This document shows, piece by piece, positions 1 to 7,694 of a stretch of 32,428 bases of DNA; position 1 is the first letter of the stretch, and the number at the start of each line of letters is the position of its first letter. The stretch covers positions 1-32,428 of the forward strand of contig JAEUGZ010000531.1 of NCBI GenBank assembly GCA_016794725.1, in the 5' to 3' direction. Origin of the DNA: Opitutaceae bacterium. GTDB lineage: Bacteria > Verrucomicrobiota > Verrucomicrobiia > Opitutales > Opitutaceae. Under the pieces are notes generated by a model. That model ran no database searches. It was not told the DNA's origin and was given only the letters and a program-made list of their open reading frames with translations. A program made the position numbers and the translations under genes.

Positions 1-272
1 CGCTCCCGCATGGTGGACACCGTCAGGAGTTCGTCCGCTTCGTGGTAGGCCAACTCACGCGACTTCATGAACTCGGGGATGACGCCCACTACATACCCAC
101 CCTGCTTCTTAACCGAGCGCGCAACCGAACCCATCAGTCCGGAATGTCCACCGCCGTACACCAACCCCCAACCACGTTCCACCATCCCGCAGCCCAGAGC
201 CTCCGCGGCCGCGTAGTATTTCGGATCGAGAACCCGGCTCGAAGAACAATAGACGCAAAGTAGCTTGGGCAT
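1..272 (-). CDS. LOG family protein, N-terminal part (cut by window edge)
   Basis: Reading from the ATG at 272 down to the window edge gives about 90 residues beginning MPKLLCVYCSSSRVLDPKYY and containing VYGGGHSGLMG, then VVGVIPEFM. This is the N-terminal Rossmann half of the LOG (Lonely Guy)/TIGR00730 family; the GGGxxGxMG loop binds nucleotide phosphate. Family members hydrolyse nucleoside 5'-monophosphates to base and ribose 5-phosphate, and some release active cytokinins. The second signature, PGGxGTxxE, would lie beyond the edge and cannot be checked. The gene is divergent from gluQ with a 232-base gap. No strong Shine-Dalgarno is visible. Family assignment is confident; substrate is not inferable. 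Confidence 0.85.
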   Translation of the reverse strand, partial: MPKLLCVYCSSSRVLDPKYYAAAEALGCGMVERGWGLVYGGGHSGLMGSVARSVKKQGGYVVGVIPEFMKSRELAYHEADELLTVSTMRE

Positions 273-504
273 GAAGATGGGTGGGATAGTTAGGCGTCAC
301 TTCAATTCAAAATCAATGCGGCGAAGAGATCCAAGGGAGTAAGCATCTTCTACCTGGACGGCGCTGCTCACTCAGCCGCAGGCCATTCCCCCAACCTCCA
401 GAATCCCACAGCCTCCCGATTATCGTTAACCGATTGCGCCCCAAGATCCCGGCCTCCACTCTGGCCTCGGACTGTCTCAGGGTACAGATAACCAGTAGCC
501 AACC

Positions 505-1386
505 ATGAACTTTCCGAATGGTGCCTCCGTCTCCAAGGGTGAACACACGCCGTATCGGGGGCGCCTGGCTCCTTCCCCGACGGGTCATCTTCACCTCGGA
601 CACGTCCAGACTTTCTGGATCGCATCTCAACGTGCAATCCTGGCGGAGGGAGAACTCCTCCTCCGTTGTGACGACCTCGATTTTGCACGGTGCCGCGAGG
701 AGTTTGTCACCGGCTTTGTCGAAGATCTGGAGTGGCTGAACATTCGCTGGCTCCCGCCGATGGTGCGACAGCGGGACCGAATCGCCCTCTATCGGCATGC
801 GTTGGAACACCTCCACGCGGGAGGATATATCTATCCGTGTGATCGGTCGCGCCGCGACGTCCTCAACGCGGCCGGGGCTCCGCATGAAGGTCCGGGCGGT
901 GAAGACGACGAACCCATTTACCCTCCCGCATTTCGCCCGGATCCTGCTGCACCATTGACTCCGCTAGGAGATTCTATTTGGCAAAACTGGCGTTTCCGCG
1001 TACCCGACGGTGCTCAACTGACATTCGAGGACGGCAATCTGGGACGCCAGTGCGCCACGGCCGGGAGGGATTTCGGGGACTTTGTCGTATGGCGAAAGGA
1101 CGGCCTGCCCAGCTATCAACTGGCCAGCGTGGTTGACGACGCCTTGCTTGGAATCACTGAGGTCGTCCGCGGAGCAGATCTCGTCCGATCGACATTCCGG
1201 CAGCTCTTGCTTTTCAAGGCACTCAACCGATGTGAGCCGCGGTTCTTTCATTGCCCCTTGGTCCTGGACGACCAGGGAAACCGACTGGCCAAGCGCCACG
1301 AGGCGCTCAGCCTACGCACACTCCGCTCGGCCGGCGCGACACGGGAGGGACTGTTGGCTCGATTTGACGCGGCTCTTCGCCGCTGA
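505..1386 (+). CDS. gluQ: Glutamyl-Q tRNA(Asp) synthetase
   Basis: Class I aminoacyl-tRNA synthetase catalytic core of 293 residues without an anticodon-binding domain, the size expected of GluQ-RS and far shorter than GltX. The family activates glutamate and transfers it to queuosine at the wobble position of tRNA(Asp). Visible signatures are RLAPSPTGHLHLGH (HIGH motif, residues 20-33), the block DFVVWRKDGLPSYQLASVVD near 192-211, and a KMSKS-like RLAKRHEALS near 260-269. The zinc site of the E. coli enzyme is largely absent: only one cysteine (YPCDRSRR, about residue 112) remains in that segment. mogA follows 63 bases later on the same strand. Start chosen at the first ATG before the conserved core; the ribosome-binding site is weak. 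Confidence 0.9.
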   Translation: MNFPNGASVSKGEHTPYRGRLAPSPTGHLHLGHVQTFWIASQRAILAEGELLLRCDDLDFARCREEFVTGFVEDLEWLNIRWLPPMVRQRDRIALYRHALEHLHAGGYIYPCDRSRRDVLNAAGAPHEGPGGEDDEPIYPPAFRPDPAAPLTPLGDSIWQNWRFRVPDGAQLTFEDGNLGRQCATAGRDFGDFVVWRKDGLPSYQLASVVDDALLGITEVVRGADLVRSTFRQLLLFKALNRCEPRFFHCPLVLDDQGNRLAKRHEALSLRTLRSAGATREGLLARFDAALRR

Positions 1387-1449
1387 AGCACGCCCGTCTT
1401 GCCACGCGCCTGCTTGCTCCGGCACGCTGCGCGGAACCACTCTTTTTCT

Positions 1450-1977
1450 GTGATACCCACCCTCGGCGTACTTAACATCTCGGACCGTGCCAGCGCCGGC
1501 GTATATGAGGATACTCCCGGACAGGCCTGTGTCGCACTTTTGCGCGATTGGGTCACTTCTCCTTTCAATCTCGACTACTTGATCATCCCAGACGAGCAAC
1601 CGCGCATTGAAAGCGAGCTGCGACGCATGGCCGACCAGGTGGGTTGTGCCCTCGTGGTCACCACCGGCGGCACCGGACCCTCCCCCAGGGATGTCACGCC
1701 CGAGGCAACGATCACTGTTTGCGAGAAGCTGCTGCCCGGATTTGGAGAATTGATGCGATCCACCTCTCTGAAGTATGTGCCTACGGCGATCCTCTCCAGA
1801 CAGGTGGCCGGGATCCGGGGAAGGACGCTCATCGTAAACCTCCCAGGGCGACCCAAGGCGATTCGCGAAAACCTTGAAGCGGTGTTTCCGGCAATACCCT
1901 ACTGCATTGACCTGATCGGTGGCCCCCGCCTTGAGACGCATCCGACCCGGATGCCTTCCTTTCGCCCCAAAGGATGA
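1450..1977 (+). CDS. mogA: Molybdopterin adenylyltransferase
   Basis: Closely resembles E. coli MogA, which adenylates molybdopterin before molybdate insertion in molybdenum cofactor synthesis in the cytoplasm. The 175 residues contain LGVLNISDRASAGVYED at the N-terminus, TTGGTGPSPRDVTPEAT near 71-87, PTAILSRQVAGIRG near 111-124 and NLPGRPKAI near 130-138. The two aspartates important in MogA correspond to D48 (IPDEQ) and D81 (RDVTP). I chose GTG at 1450 because the protein then starts directly at the conserved first strand; an upstream in-frame TTG at 1399 would add 17 residues of no recognisable content. No other molybdenum cofactor gene is in the window. The gene is convergent with the MazG-like gene, with a 24-base gap. 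Confidence 0.92.
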   Translation: MIPTLGVLNISDRASAGVYEDTPGQACVALLRDWVTSPFNLDYLIIPDEQPRIESELRRMADQVGCALVVTTGGTGPSPRDVTPEATITVCEKLLPGFGELMRSTSLKYVPTAILSRQVAGIRGRTLIVNLPGRPKAIRENLEAVFPAIPYCIDLIGGPRLETHPTRMPSFRPKG

Positions 1978-2001
1978 TAAGTCGGCGGACCGCGCCGGCA
2001 G

Positions 2002-2376
2002 CTAAAGCTCGGTGTACTTGTCCGCCCGACCGCGTGCCTTTTCAACCGGATACTTCACCGCGTTGGCCGCCATTTTCTTCTCGATGGCCGACGCAACATC
2101 GATCCCTGACACATTGGCGAATTCAAGCGCGTAAATGACAATGTCGGCCAGCTCCTCTTCGATCTCGGCGCGCTTTCCCGGCTTCACCATCACGGCCGCT
2201 GATGCCTCAGGGCCAACCCAGAGAAAGTGCTCCATGAGTTCGGCGGCCTCAGCGGCAAGCGCCATGCTAAGATTCTTGGGGGCATGAAACTGCTCCCAAT
2301 CACGTTCTCGCGCGAACGCCAGTATCCGTCCTTTGAGATCTGCCAGAGTAGTCGTCGGGTCCGATAAATGCGGCAT
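2002..2376 (-). CDS. MazG-like nucleotide pyrophosphohydrolase
   Basis: A 124-residue all-alpha protein of the MazG/dCTP pyrophosphatase (RS21-C6/DCTPP1-like) type. These enzymes hydrolyse (d)NTPs to monophosphates and pyrophosphate, cleaning non-canonical or surplus nucleotides from the pool. The magnesium-binding helices are visible: the ExxE pair E43/E46 in AAEAAELMEHFLW and the ExxD pair E75/D78 in EIEEELADIVIYAL. DWEQFHAPKNLSMALAAE before them is the usual lead-in of this subgroup. It lies 35 bases downstream of the BASS-type transporter on the same strand, so the two may be co-transcribed. The nucleotide preference cannot be read from sequence. Confidence 0.88.
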   Translation of the reverse strand: MPHLSDPTTTLADLKGRILAFARERDWEQFHAPKNLSMALAAEAAELMEHFLWVGPEASAAVMVKPGKRAEIEEELADIVIYALEFANVSGIDVASAIEKKMAANAVKYPVEKARGRADKYTEL

Positions 2377-2411
2377 GGTTTAGGTCTGCCACTCCGAGGC
2401 GACGGCGGCAA

Positions 2412-3341
2412 TTACTTCCCCCGATCGCTCCATCTCCACCATCCGGCCAGAAGACTTCCAATGACCGAGTGTACGACGCTTGAAATCGCGCAGGGCACCG
2501 CAGTCAGAGGATCGGCAAAATGGCGCCGCGCCAACACCACTCCCAGGCCCGAATTCTGCATGCCCACCTCAATCGAAACTGTCCGCGCCACGTTCACAGG
2601 GTATCGAAAAAGTCGGGCCGCCAGGTAACCGAAAAGGAAACCGCCGGCGTGCACCGTGAAAACCGCCGCCAGAAGCCTCCACCCGCCACTCCGCACCGCA
2701 CTGGCGTTTTGCCCAACGATGCTCGCCACAATCAACGTGACTCCCAGGACGGAGACTAACGGCGCGGCGGGGAGGAGTCTCGCGACGACCCGGGGTGCCG
2801 CCTTGTTCAGCGCGAGTCCCGCCACCACCGGCAGCAACACCACCTGAAAGGTGCTCCCCAGCAGACCCCACGCATCCACTTCCACCAGCGCCCCCGCCAA
2901 AAGTTGAGTGAGAAACGGGGTCGCGATGACCGCCGCCAGCGTGGAACAGAGCGTCATGACCACCGAGAGGGCCACATCGGCGCGAGCCAGAAAAGTGACT
3001 ACATTCGAGGCTGTCCCTCCCGGACAGCAGGAAACGAGAATCAGGCCGACCGCATAGGGCGTATCCAATGCGAACACGCGGGCGACGCACCACCCCATGC
3101 ACGGCATAATCGTATACTGAGCGAAAAACCCCAGCGCAACGGGCCGCGGCATCACCGCAATCCTGCGAAAGTCGTCGATGGTCAAAGTCAGTCCCATACC
3201 CAGCATCACCAGCGCAAGCGTCGCAACAATCCAAGTACCCCCAAACCAGGTAAAAAGCCCTGGTTGCACCATCGCCAGACCAGCTCCTCCCAAGACCCAG
3301 AATGGGAATGCGTGCGTGAGGAGAGCGAGGGGCTTGCGCAT
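2412..3341 (-). CDS. Bile acid:sodium symporter (BASS/SBF) family transporter
   Basis: A 309-residue integral membrane protein with about ten hydrophobic segments, fitting the BASS/SBF family of sodium-coupled organic-anion transporters. A diagnostic segment is LVSCCPGGTASNVVTFLARA (about residues 102-121), the unwound-helix region around the sodium and substrate sites; a second family-like stretch is GMQNSGLGVVLARRHF towards the C-terminus. Bacterial relatives import bile acids, pantoate, pyruvate or other organic acids, and substrate cannot be assigned here. The ATG at 3341 is followed directly by the first membrane segment. A plausible -10 element lies about 40 bases upstream. The MazG-like gene follows on the same strand. 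Confidence 0.88.
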   Translation of the reverse strand: MRKPLALLTHAFPFWVLGGAGLAMVQPGLFTWFGGTWIVATLALVMLGMGLTLTIDDFRRIAVMPRPVALGFFAQYTIMPCMGWCVARVFALDTPYAVGLILVSCCPGGTASNVVTFLARADVALSVVMTLCSTLAAVIATPFLTQLLAGALVEVDAWGLLGSTFQVVLLPVVAGLALNKAAPRVVARLLPAAPLVSVLGVTLIVASIVGQNASAVRSGGWRLLAAVFTVHAGGFLFGYLAARLFRYPVNVARTVSIEVGMQNSGLGVVLARRHFADPLTAVPCAISSVVHSVIGSLLAGWWRWSDRGK

Positions 3342-3681
3342 CCGACACCGTGGTCAAAACCGCCCACCATCGTCACCGCTATTTTACAATAATCGAAATA
3401 CTTAAGGCTTGGCGCGGAGCCTGCTATCCCTATCGTCAGACCTGTTCCAAACCATGATCCGGGCTCAACACCATCTCCGCAGCCTCGCCGGCACTTCGAT
3501 TACGAAGGCCCACGAGCAACAATGCTGCGCCCAGATGTGTCCGGTCGTCACGAATTGGAATAAATCCAAATCCGACGCGGGCTCTCAGGCCTAACCATTC
3601 CGAACCATCGGATTTGCGTTTAGTCCACCTGAAGACGCCCCGCGGTCAATCGACCCCGAGGACGCAACCGCTTTCCCTCCC
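3342..3681. other. Intergenic region between divergent transporter and Hsp20 genes
   Basis: 340 bases with no convincing gene. Short open frames here have no recognisable domain and no good start context. The minus side carries a likely -10 for the transporter. Near the middle are an ATTGGAATAAATCCAA-like short inverted repeat and an 8-base inverted repeat (AAATCCGA at 3568-3575, TCGGATTT at 3608-3615, 32 bases apart). No CIRCE element (TTAGCACTC...GAGTGCTAA) is present, so classic HrcA control of the Hsp20 gene is not supported. Confidence 0.5.
3381..3386 (-). promoter_or_regulatory. Possible -10 box of the BASS transporter gene
   Basis: The minus strand reads TAAAAT here, one mismatch from the sigma70 -10 consensus, about 40 bases before the ATG at 3341. 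No good TTGACA-like -35 lies at normal spacing, so this is only a candidate. Confidence 0.3.
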
Positions 3682-4092
3682 ATGCATACGATCATCCATC
3701 CGCTCAAAACCGCCAGCCGCAGTCGCCGTGCCGGGAATTCGCATCAACAAGACGAATTCCGGAAACCGCACTACGACTGCACGGAGCGTTCGGATGCAGT
3801 GGAGCTCCAGGTCTACGTGCCGGGCGTGGATGCATCTGGAATTGAGATCACCGCCCGCGGTCCTGACCTGGTGGTTACGGCCCTCAAATCACATTTTGTC
3901 CGTGTCAACTGGCATGCACTTCACCTCGAAGGCGCTCAGCGCGACTATCGGCTGGTGCTGCGCCTCGGACACGGCCTGGATTTCGGGCTCCTGGAAGCCG
4001 GGATCCACAATGGAGTTTTGACCCTGAAGTTGCCAAAAAGGTCTCCCGTGAGGGAACCCGCGGTGGCTCCAGCTCTCAAAAGGGTAGCCTAA
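3682..4092 (+). CDS. Hsp20/alpha-crystallin family small heat-shock protein
   Basis: A 136-residue small heat-shock protein, expected to form cytoplasmic oligomers that hold unfolding proteins. After a basic, hydrophilic leader of about 35 residues comes an alpha-crystallin-like domain: AVELQVYVPGVDASGIEIT, DLVVTALKSHF, DYRLVLRLGHGLDF and GVLTLKLPK. The last is the usual final strand motif (GVLTIxLPK), followed by a short proline-containing tail. The domain is divergent: the canonical EINA/GVL loop is replaced by HALHLEGAQRDYRLVLRLG. From memory such forms are common in Opitutaceae-like Verrucomicrobia. Transcribed divergently from the BASS transporter. Family call is good, role inferred. Confidence 0.8.
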   Translation: MHTIIHPLKTASRSRRAGNSHQQDEFRKPHYDCTERSDAVELQVYVPGVDASGIEITARGPDLVVTALKSHFVRVNWHALHLEGAQRDYRLVLRLGHGLDFGLLEAGIHNGVLTLKLPKRSPVREPAVAPALKRVA

Positions 4093-4551
4093 GTCAGTCG
4101 CCTTTTCCACCGCTTCAGCGGTCCGTCAGTCCAAACCGGTTACGCCGCTTGGCACTTATGCGACCGCAAGCGGTGGCCTACGGCGGCCTGATTGTGCCGC
4201 ATCCGAGCGATTCCGACTCAAGTGAATGTCGGAACGTGTCGAACCTACGTAGAACTACCCTCGTCATGCCTATCTTTTACCAGCCCTCCCCCCTGCCGCC
4301 CCTCCGGCCCCAAGGCTCGGTACTCGTGGTCCCGCACTACGATGTTCAGTGGGCCCGTCCCATCTTTCGAGCGCCCTCGCTCCCCACTCCGTCGCAGCAA
4401 CACGCCGAAATTCCGTTCACCGCCTTGCGGATGCGCGAGGTGACGTTGCGTCCGCGGACCTAGAATCGCCTCGACGACTGCCTTTTCTCTGCGTGGGAAT
4501 TTGCCCACTCTTCCATCAGCCGCGCGCCTCCTCGAAGGAGTATCAAGGGAT
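4093..4551. other. 459-base gap between Hsp20 and rlmJ genes
   Basis: No recognisable gene. It contains a perfect 5-base-stem hairpin just after the Hsp20 stop (ACCGC/GCGGT at 4109-4122) without a T-run, further GCCGCTTG/CAAGCGG-type inverted repeats at about 4144-4175, and a small open frame annotated separately. The 3' end of rlmJ (minus strand) closes the gap. Confidence 0.5.
4266..4463 (+). CDS. Possible small uncharacterised protein (65 aa)
   Basis: Open frame from ATG at 4266 giving a proline-rich 65-residue peptide beginning MPIFYQPSPLPPLRPQG and ending MREVTLRPRT. About 51 of 65 codons end in G or C, like the real genes around it, which is the main argument for coding. Against it: no recognised domain, no clear ribosome-binding site, high GC genomes produce such frames by chance, and the opposite strand is also open over much of it. 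The frame stays open upstream to an ATG at 4149. I cannot assign a function. Confidence 0.2.
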   Translation: MPIFYQPSPLPPLRPQGSVLVVPHYDVQWARPIFRAPSLPTPSQQHAEIPFTALRMREVTLRPRT

Positions 4552-5421
4552 TCACGTCTCGCTCACGAGCCACACCAGCCCACCCTCGGCACCAGGCGCG
4601 ACTGCCAAAACAGAGGCCAGCCAGGTGGCAAGTCGGCGGACCTCTTCGTCCAGCCTCCACGGCGGGTTGACCACCACGAGTCCGCACCCACGCATTTTCA
4701 AGGGCGAGTCGGTTCCGGCCACCGCAATTTCGGCGACCCAGGTCGGCGGCAACTGACGGCTTCTCAGCTCGGAAAGAAACACGTCAATCCTCGCCCGGGT
4801 TGTCAGGGGATACCACACTGCCACCGTACACGCAGGCATTCTGGCCCTGATATCCTCCCAGGCTTCCACGATTGCCATCCACTCATTGGCATCCTCAAAC
4901 GGAGGATCGATCAGAACCAGCGCACGCTTTTCGCTGCATGGGAGCATCGACCGAACAGCAACATACCCGTTCAATGGCTGGACGCTGACACGCGGAATGC
5001 CACCCATCTCCGAGCTCAGCGCAGCGAACTCCGACGGCTGCAGCTCACACAACGCCATTCGATCCTGCGGGCGCAACCACCCTTTGGCCAACCACGGCGA
5101 GCCGGGATAAAATCGCAGTTCGTCGGTCAAATTTCCGCAGCGGCGGTCGAAGTCACGTACAGCGGCGAGGTAGTGCCCAACTTCCACGGGCATATCCGAT
5201 CGTCCCACAAGCCGGCCGATACCGGCAGGCCATTCCGGCGTGCGCGCCAAGGTCTCGCCATGCTGCGCCCGGGCCAGATCGTAGCGCCCACGGCCCGCAT
5301 GCGTATCCAGATAGAGAAACCCCTTATCTTTGCGCTGCAGACTTGAAATGAGCCGCCCCAGCACAACGTGTTTGAACACGTCAGCAAAGTTACCCGCATG
5401 ATAGTGGTGACGGTAGTTCAC
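4552..5421 (-). CDS. rlmJ: 23S rRNA (adenine(2030)-N6)-methyltransferase
   Basis: A 289-residue protein matching RlmJ (YhiR), the S-adenosylmethionine-dependent enzyme that methylates N6 of A2030 in 23S rRNA. It begins MNYRHHYHAGNFADVFKHVV, the characteristic family N-terminus, followed by FLYLDTHAGRGRYDL (SAM-binding motif I region), a family-specific helical insert, FYPGSPWLA, and the catalytic DPPFE motif in LVLIDPPFEDANEW near residue 170. Length is close to the E. coli protein (280). It lies 8 bases downstream of the YhcH-family gene on the same strand, probably co-transcribed. Confidence 0.93.
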   Translation of the reverse strand: MNYRHHYHAGNFADVFKHVVLGRLISSLQRKDKGFLYLDTHAGRGRYDLARAQHGETLARTPEWPAGIGRLVGRSDMPVEVGHYLAAVRDFDRRCGNLTDELRFYPGSPWLAKGWLRPQDRMALCELQPSEFAALSSEMGGIPRVSVQPLNGYVAVRSMLPCSEKRALVLIDPPFEDANEWMAIVEAWEDIRARMPACTVAVWYPLTTRARIDVFLSELRSRQLPPTWVAEIAVAGTDSPLKMRGCGLVVVNPPWRLDEEVRRLATWLASVLAVAPGAEGGLVWLVSET

Positions 5422-5429
5422 GGCAGGAG

Positions 5430-5939
5430 CTACACCCGAGCCGCCTTCACGACAGGGATCTTGACGACCACCTTCCGCACAAGGCGCGGTCCCACCACGG
5501 CAAGGGACGGACGGTGCGCGTCAACCGGAAAGAAAATCGCTGCCTGACCGGTCCCTACGCGCAGTGAGGAGGCACCCGACAGTGATCCATACAGAATCAA
5601 ATCCTTTTCCGGGGTGTGGTCTTCCTCCACCGTCAGCGCGCCGACGTCCGTCACCTCCATGCCTTCCTCCCCAGCCACCACCAGCTGGAGATCGATGAAG
5701 CGACGGTGCGATTCCCACTTCACGTCTGCGGACGGTTTGCTCTCGTACGCCTGCAACAGCGAGAACACGCCCCCCTCCAGCTCGACCCGCACCGTTTCAC
5801 CCACCCGCAAACGGGAAATTCGATCCGCCAAGGGGCTCCCTGCACTTAGGGCCTCCGCCGCGTGAGCGAAGGCCGTTTCAAACTCCGGACCACCCGCAAG
5901 TTGTTCTCGGATGGTTTGAAGTGCGCCAAAGAGTGCCAT
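5430..5939 (-). CDS. YhcH/YjgK/YiaL family protein (DUF386)
   Basis: About 169 residues from the ATG at 5939, fitting the YhcH/YjgK/YiaL beta-sandwich family, whose members are linked to sugar catabolism (sialic acid, 2,3-diketogulonate; EbgC). Family signatures visible are ESHRRFIDLQLVVAGEEGME and the metal-site region AIFFPVDAHRPSLAV; histidines in both are typical ligands. The N-terminus MALFGALQTIREQLAGGPEF aligns with family starts, which is why I prefer 5939 over a GTG at 5993 that would add 18 non-family-like residues. The ring-opening or epimerase-like role is an inference from relatives; no sugar operon surrounds it. Confidence 0.82.
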   Translation of the reverse strand: MALFGALQTIREQLAGGPEFETAFAHAAEALSAGSPLADRISRLRVGETVRVELEGGVFSLLQAYESKPSADVKWESHRRFIDLQLVVAGEEGMEVTDVGALTVEEDHTPEKDLILYGSLSGASSLRVGTGQAAIFFPVDAHRPSLAVVGPRLVRKVVVKIPVVKAARV

Positions 5940-6053
5940 CCCCGAGGCCAACGCCCCGACGCCGGGGAGGCAAGCCTGTGCACAGGGGCTCACCGATTCG
6001 GTTCAGTCTCACGTCTTGAATCAATCACGACACCTCGCCATGGTCATACCTCT

Positions 6054-6731
6054 ATGCACCTGATCAAATTTGTGTCGGTACTGCTCGTCGCAGCCGCCTC
6101 GGCTTTCGCCGCCGAATCGTTCGAAGGCAAGATCACGATGAGAATCACCTCCGACGGCAAGAGTCACGATCTCGCCTATGCGATCAAGGGCTCGCGGATG
6201 CGGATGGAAATGGCGGCAGACGGCAAGACCATGAGCACCATCCTGGATATGAAGGCCAAGGAAATGATGATGCTCATGCCGGAAGAGAAAATGTACATGG
6301 TGATGCCCCTGCGCGACGCCATGGACCAGGCGACTTCAGCTGCCTCGACCACCACCTTCGAAAAGACCTCGGAAACCGAAACGATTCTTGGATACAAGGC
6401 GACCAAGTACTTGGTGAAATCCAAGGACCAAAAGGAGCCGATCGAAGTCTGGGCCACGGAGGGGCTGGGTTCTTATTTTAACCCGAGCGACTTCGGACCG
6501 ATGGGTGGCAAGCGCAAGCCGGCCGCCTGGGAAGCAGAACTTCGCAGCAAGGGCTTTTTTCCGCTTCGTACAGTGATGAAGGGACGCAAAGGCCGCGAAG
6601 ACAAGATGGAGGTCGTAAACGTCGAAAAGACTTCACTGCCGGATTCTTTCTTTGCTCCTCCCGCCGGCTACAAAAAGTTCGAAATGCCTGGCATGGGAGG
6701 TCTGTTGCAGGGCTTGGGCGGAAAAAACTGA
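6054..6731 (+). CDS. Secreted DUF4412-like protein, methionine-rich
   Basis: 225 residues from ATG at 6054. Residues 1-20 (MHLIKFVSVLLVAAASAFAA) are a clear Sec signal peptide with an AFA-A cleavage site, so the product is periplasmic or exported. The mature part starts ESFEGKITMRITSDGK and resembles DUF4412 proteins; it contains a striking methionine cluster (13 Met between residues 49 and 90, including KEMMMLMPEEKMYMVMP). The rest is lysine-rich with ETETILGYKATKYLVKSKD, typical of the family. Function is unknown. An upstream open extension in frame lacks signal-like content and was rejected as start. The gene is divergent from the YhcH-family gene and followed by a long inverted repeat. 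Confidence 0.8.
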   Translation: MHLIKFVSVLLVAAASAFAAESFEGKITMRITSDGKSHDLAYAIKGSRMRMEMAADGKTMSTILDMKAKEMMMLMPEEKMYMVMPLRDAMDQATSAASTTTFEKTSETETILGYKATKYLVKSKDQKEPIEVWATEGLGSYFNPSDFGPMGGKRKPAAWEAELRSKGFFPLRTVMKGRKGREDKMEVVNVEKTSLPDSFFAPPAGYKKFEMPGMGGLLQGLGGKN

Positions 6732-6737
6732 CCACGC

Positions 6738-6778
6738 GGTTGCGCACTCACATGAGCGGGGCGCGGCGCTGCGCAACC
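6738..6778. repeat. 9-base inverted repeat after the DUF4412 gene
   Basis: GGTTGCGCA at 6738-6746 is matched perfectly by TGCGCAACC at 6770-6778, with a 23-base GC-rich loop that can fold further (CTC/GAG). It begins 6 bases after the stop codon. No T-run follows, so a Rho-independent terminator is not supported, but it may stabilise the mRNA 3' end. Confidence 0.5.
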
Positions 6779-6851
6779 CGCCGTGTCGCAATTCCCTTCG
6801 GCCGGCTGAATTCGAGTTTGCGGCCGCGGGCCGGCTCGTTTCGCTGCGGGC

Positions 6852-7673
6852 GTGGCCGTTGGCGTCGTTCGTATTCTGTCAGATCTGCACTACCGTGATC
6901 GCGGTGGGCTGCAGCGGCTGGAGGCACTCCAACCACTGCTGGATGGAGTATCGCAGGTGGTCCTAAATGGCGACACCCTCGAAGCACGCCATGCTGGGAG
7001 TCGCGAACTTCTGCAGGAAGTGCGCGAATTTTTCGGTCGCGTCTCACCTTCTGTCACTTTCATCGCCGGCAATCACGACCCGGATATCTCGCCACTCCTG
7101 GAACTCCAACTCGCTAACAACCTAGTCTGGATTACACATGGCGACATTTTCTGGCCAGACGTGGCTCCCTGGTCGCGCTACGCTCAGTGCATGAAGGACT
7201 TGATTGCGGAGGAACGCAACCGGCGTGGAATCACCGAGTCCTCAGGCGGTCTGGGCGATCTGCTCGCCTCCCACCGCGTTGCCAACCTGCGGCTCGGCGC
7301 TCGGTACGATCCGTCCAACCAAAGTGCTTCCGCTCGATTCATGCAACTTACCAGGACTCTTCTCCCTCCGACGCAGTTGCTGCGTATGGCGAAAGCGTGG
7401 CGCCAGGCCCCGGACCGGGCATTCGGCTGGGCGCGGAAACACAGACCCCAGGCAAAGTTTGTCCTCTTCGGACACATCCACGCTCCAGGTATCTGGAAAG
7501 ACCCTTCAACCCAGGTTGTTGCCATCAACACGGGGTCATTTGAATGGCCACTTCGAGGACTTTGTGTCGACGTTTCTGACACTGCGCTGATCGTGCGACG
7601 CGTCATACGTCGGAGGGACCACTACCTGGCAGGACCACCTTGCGCGACGTTTCCGCTGGCGGAAGGCAGGTAA
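6852..7673 (+). CDS. Calcineurin-like metallophosphoesterase
   Basis: 273 residues with the five metallophosphoesterase blocks in order: ILSDLHYRD (DxH, residues 8-16), VLNGDTLEA (GD), FIAGNHDPD (GNHD), WITHGDIFW (H) and VLFGHIHAP (GHxH). These build a di-metal site that hydrolyses phosphoesters. Spacing and the helical insert between the HGD and GHIH blocks recall the COG2908/LpxH-like group, but no lipid-A substrate can be claimed. The GTG at 6852 places the first strand (VVRILSDLH) at the N-terminus as expected; no ATG lies nearby. No signal peptide. A small uncharacterised gene follows 21 bases downstream. Confidence 0.85.
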   Translation: MAVGVVRILSDLHYRDRGGLQRLEALQPLLDGVSQVVLNGDTLEARHAGSRELLQEVREFFGRVSPSVTFIAGNHDPDISPLLELQLANNLVWITHGDIFWPDVAPWSRYAQCMKDLIAEERNRRGITESSGGLGDLLASHRVANLRLGARYDPSNQSASARFMQLTRTLLPPTQLLRMAKAWRQAPDRAFGWARKHRPQAKFVLFGHIHAPGIWKDPSTQVVAINTGSFEWPLRGLCVDVSDTALIVRRVIRRRDHYLAGPPCATFPLAEGR

Positions 7674-7694
7674 CTCAGGCTATCACACGTTCGC

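Noticed and set aside
3342-3681. CIRCE or other heat-shock operator before the Hsp20 gene
   Set aside because: No TTAGCACTC-N9-GAGTGCTAA; only short inverted repeats that may be chance.
4501-5346. 281-codon plus-strand frame
   Set aside because: Opposite strand of rlmJ, which has clear family motifs over its full length.
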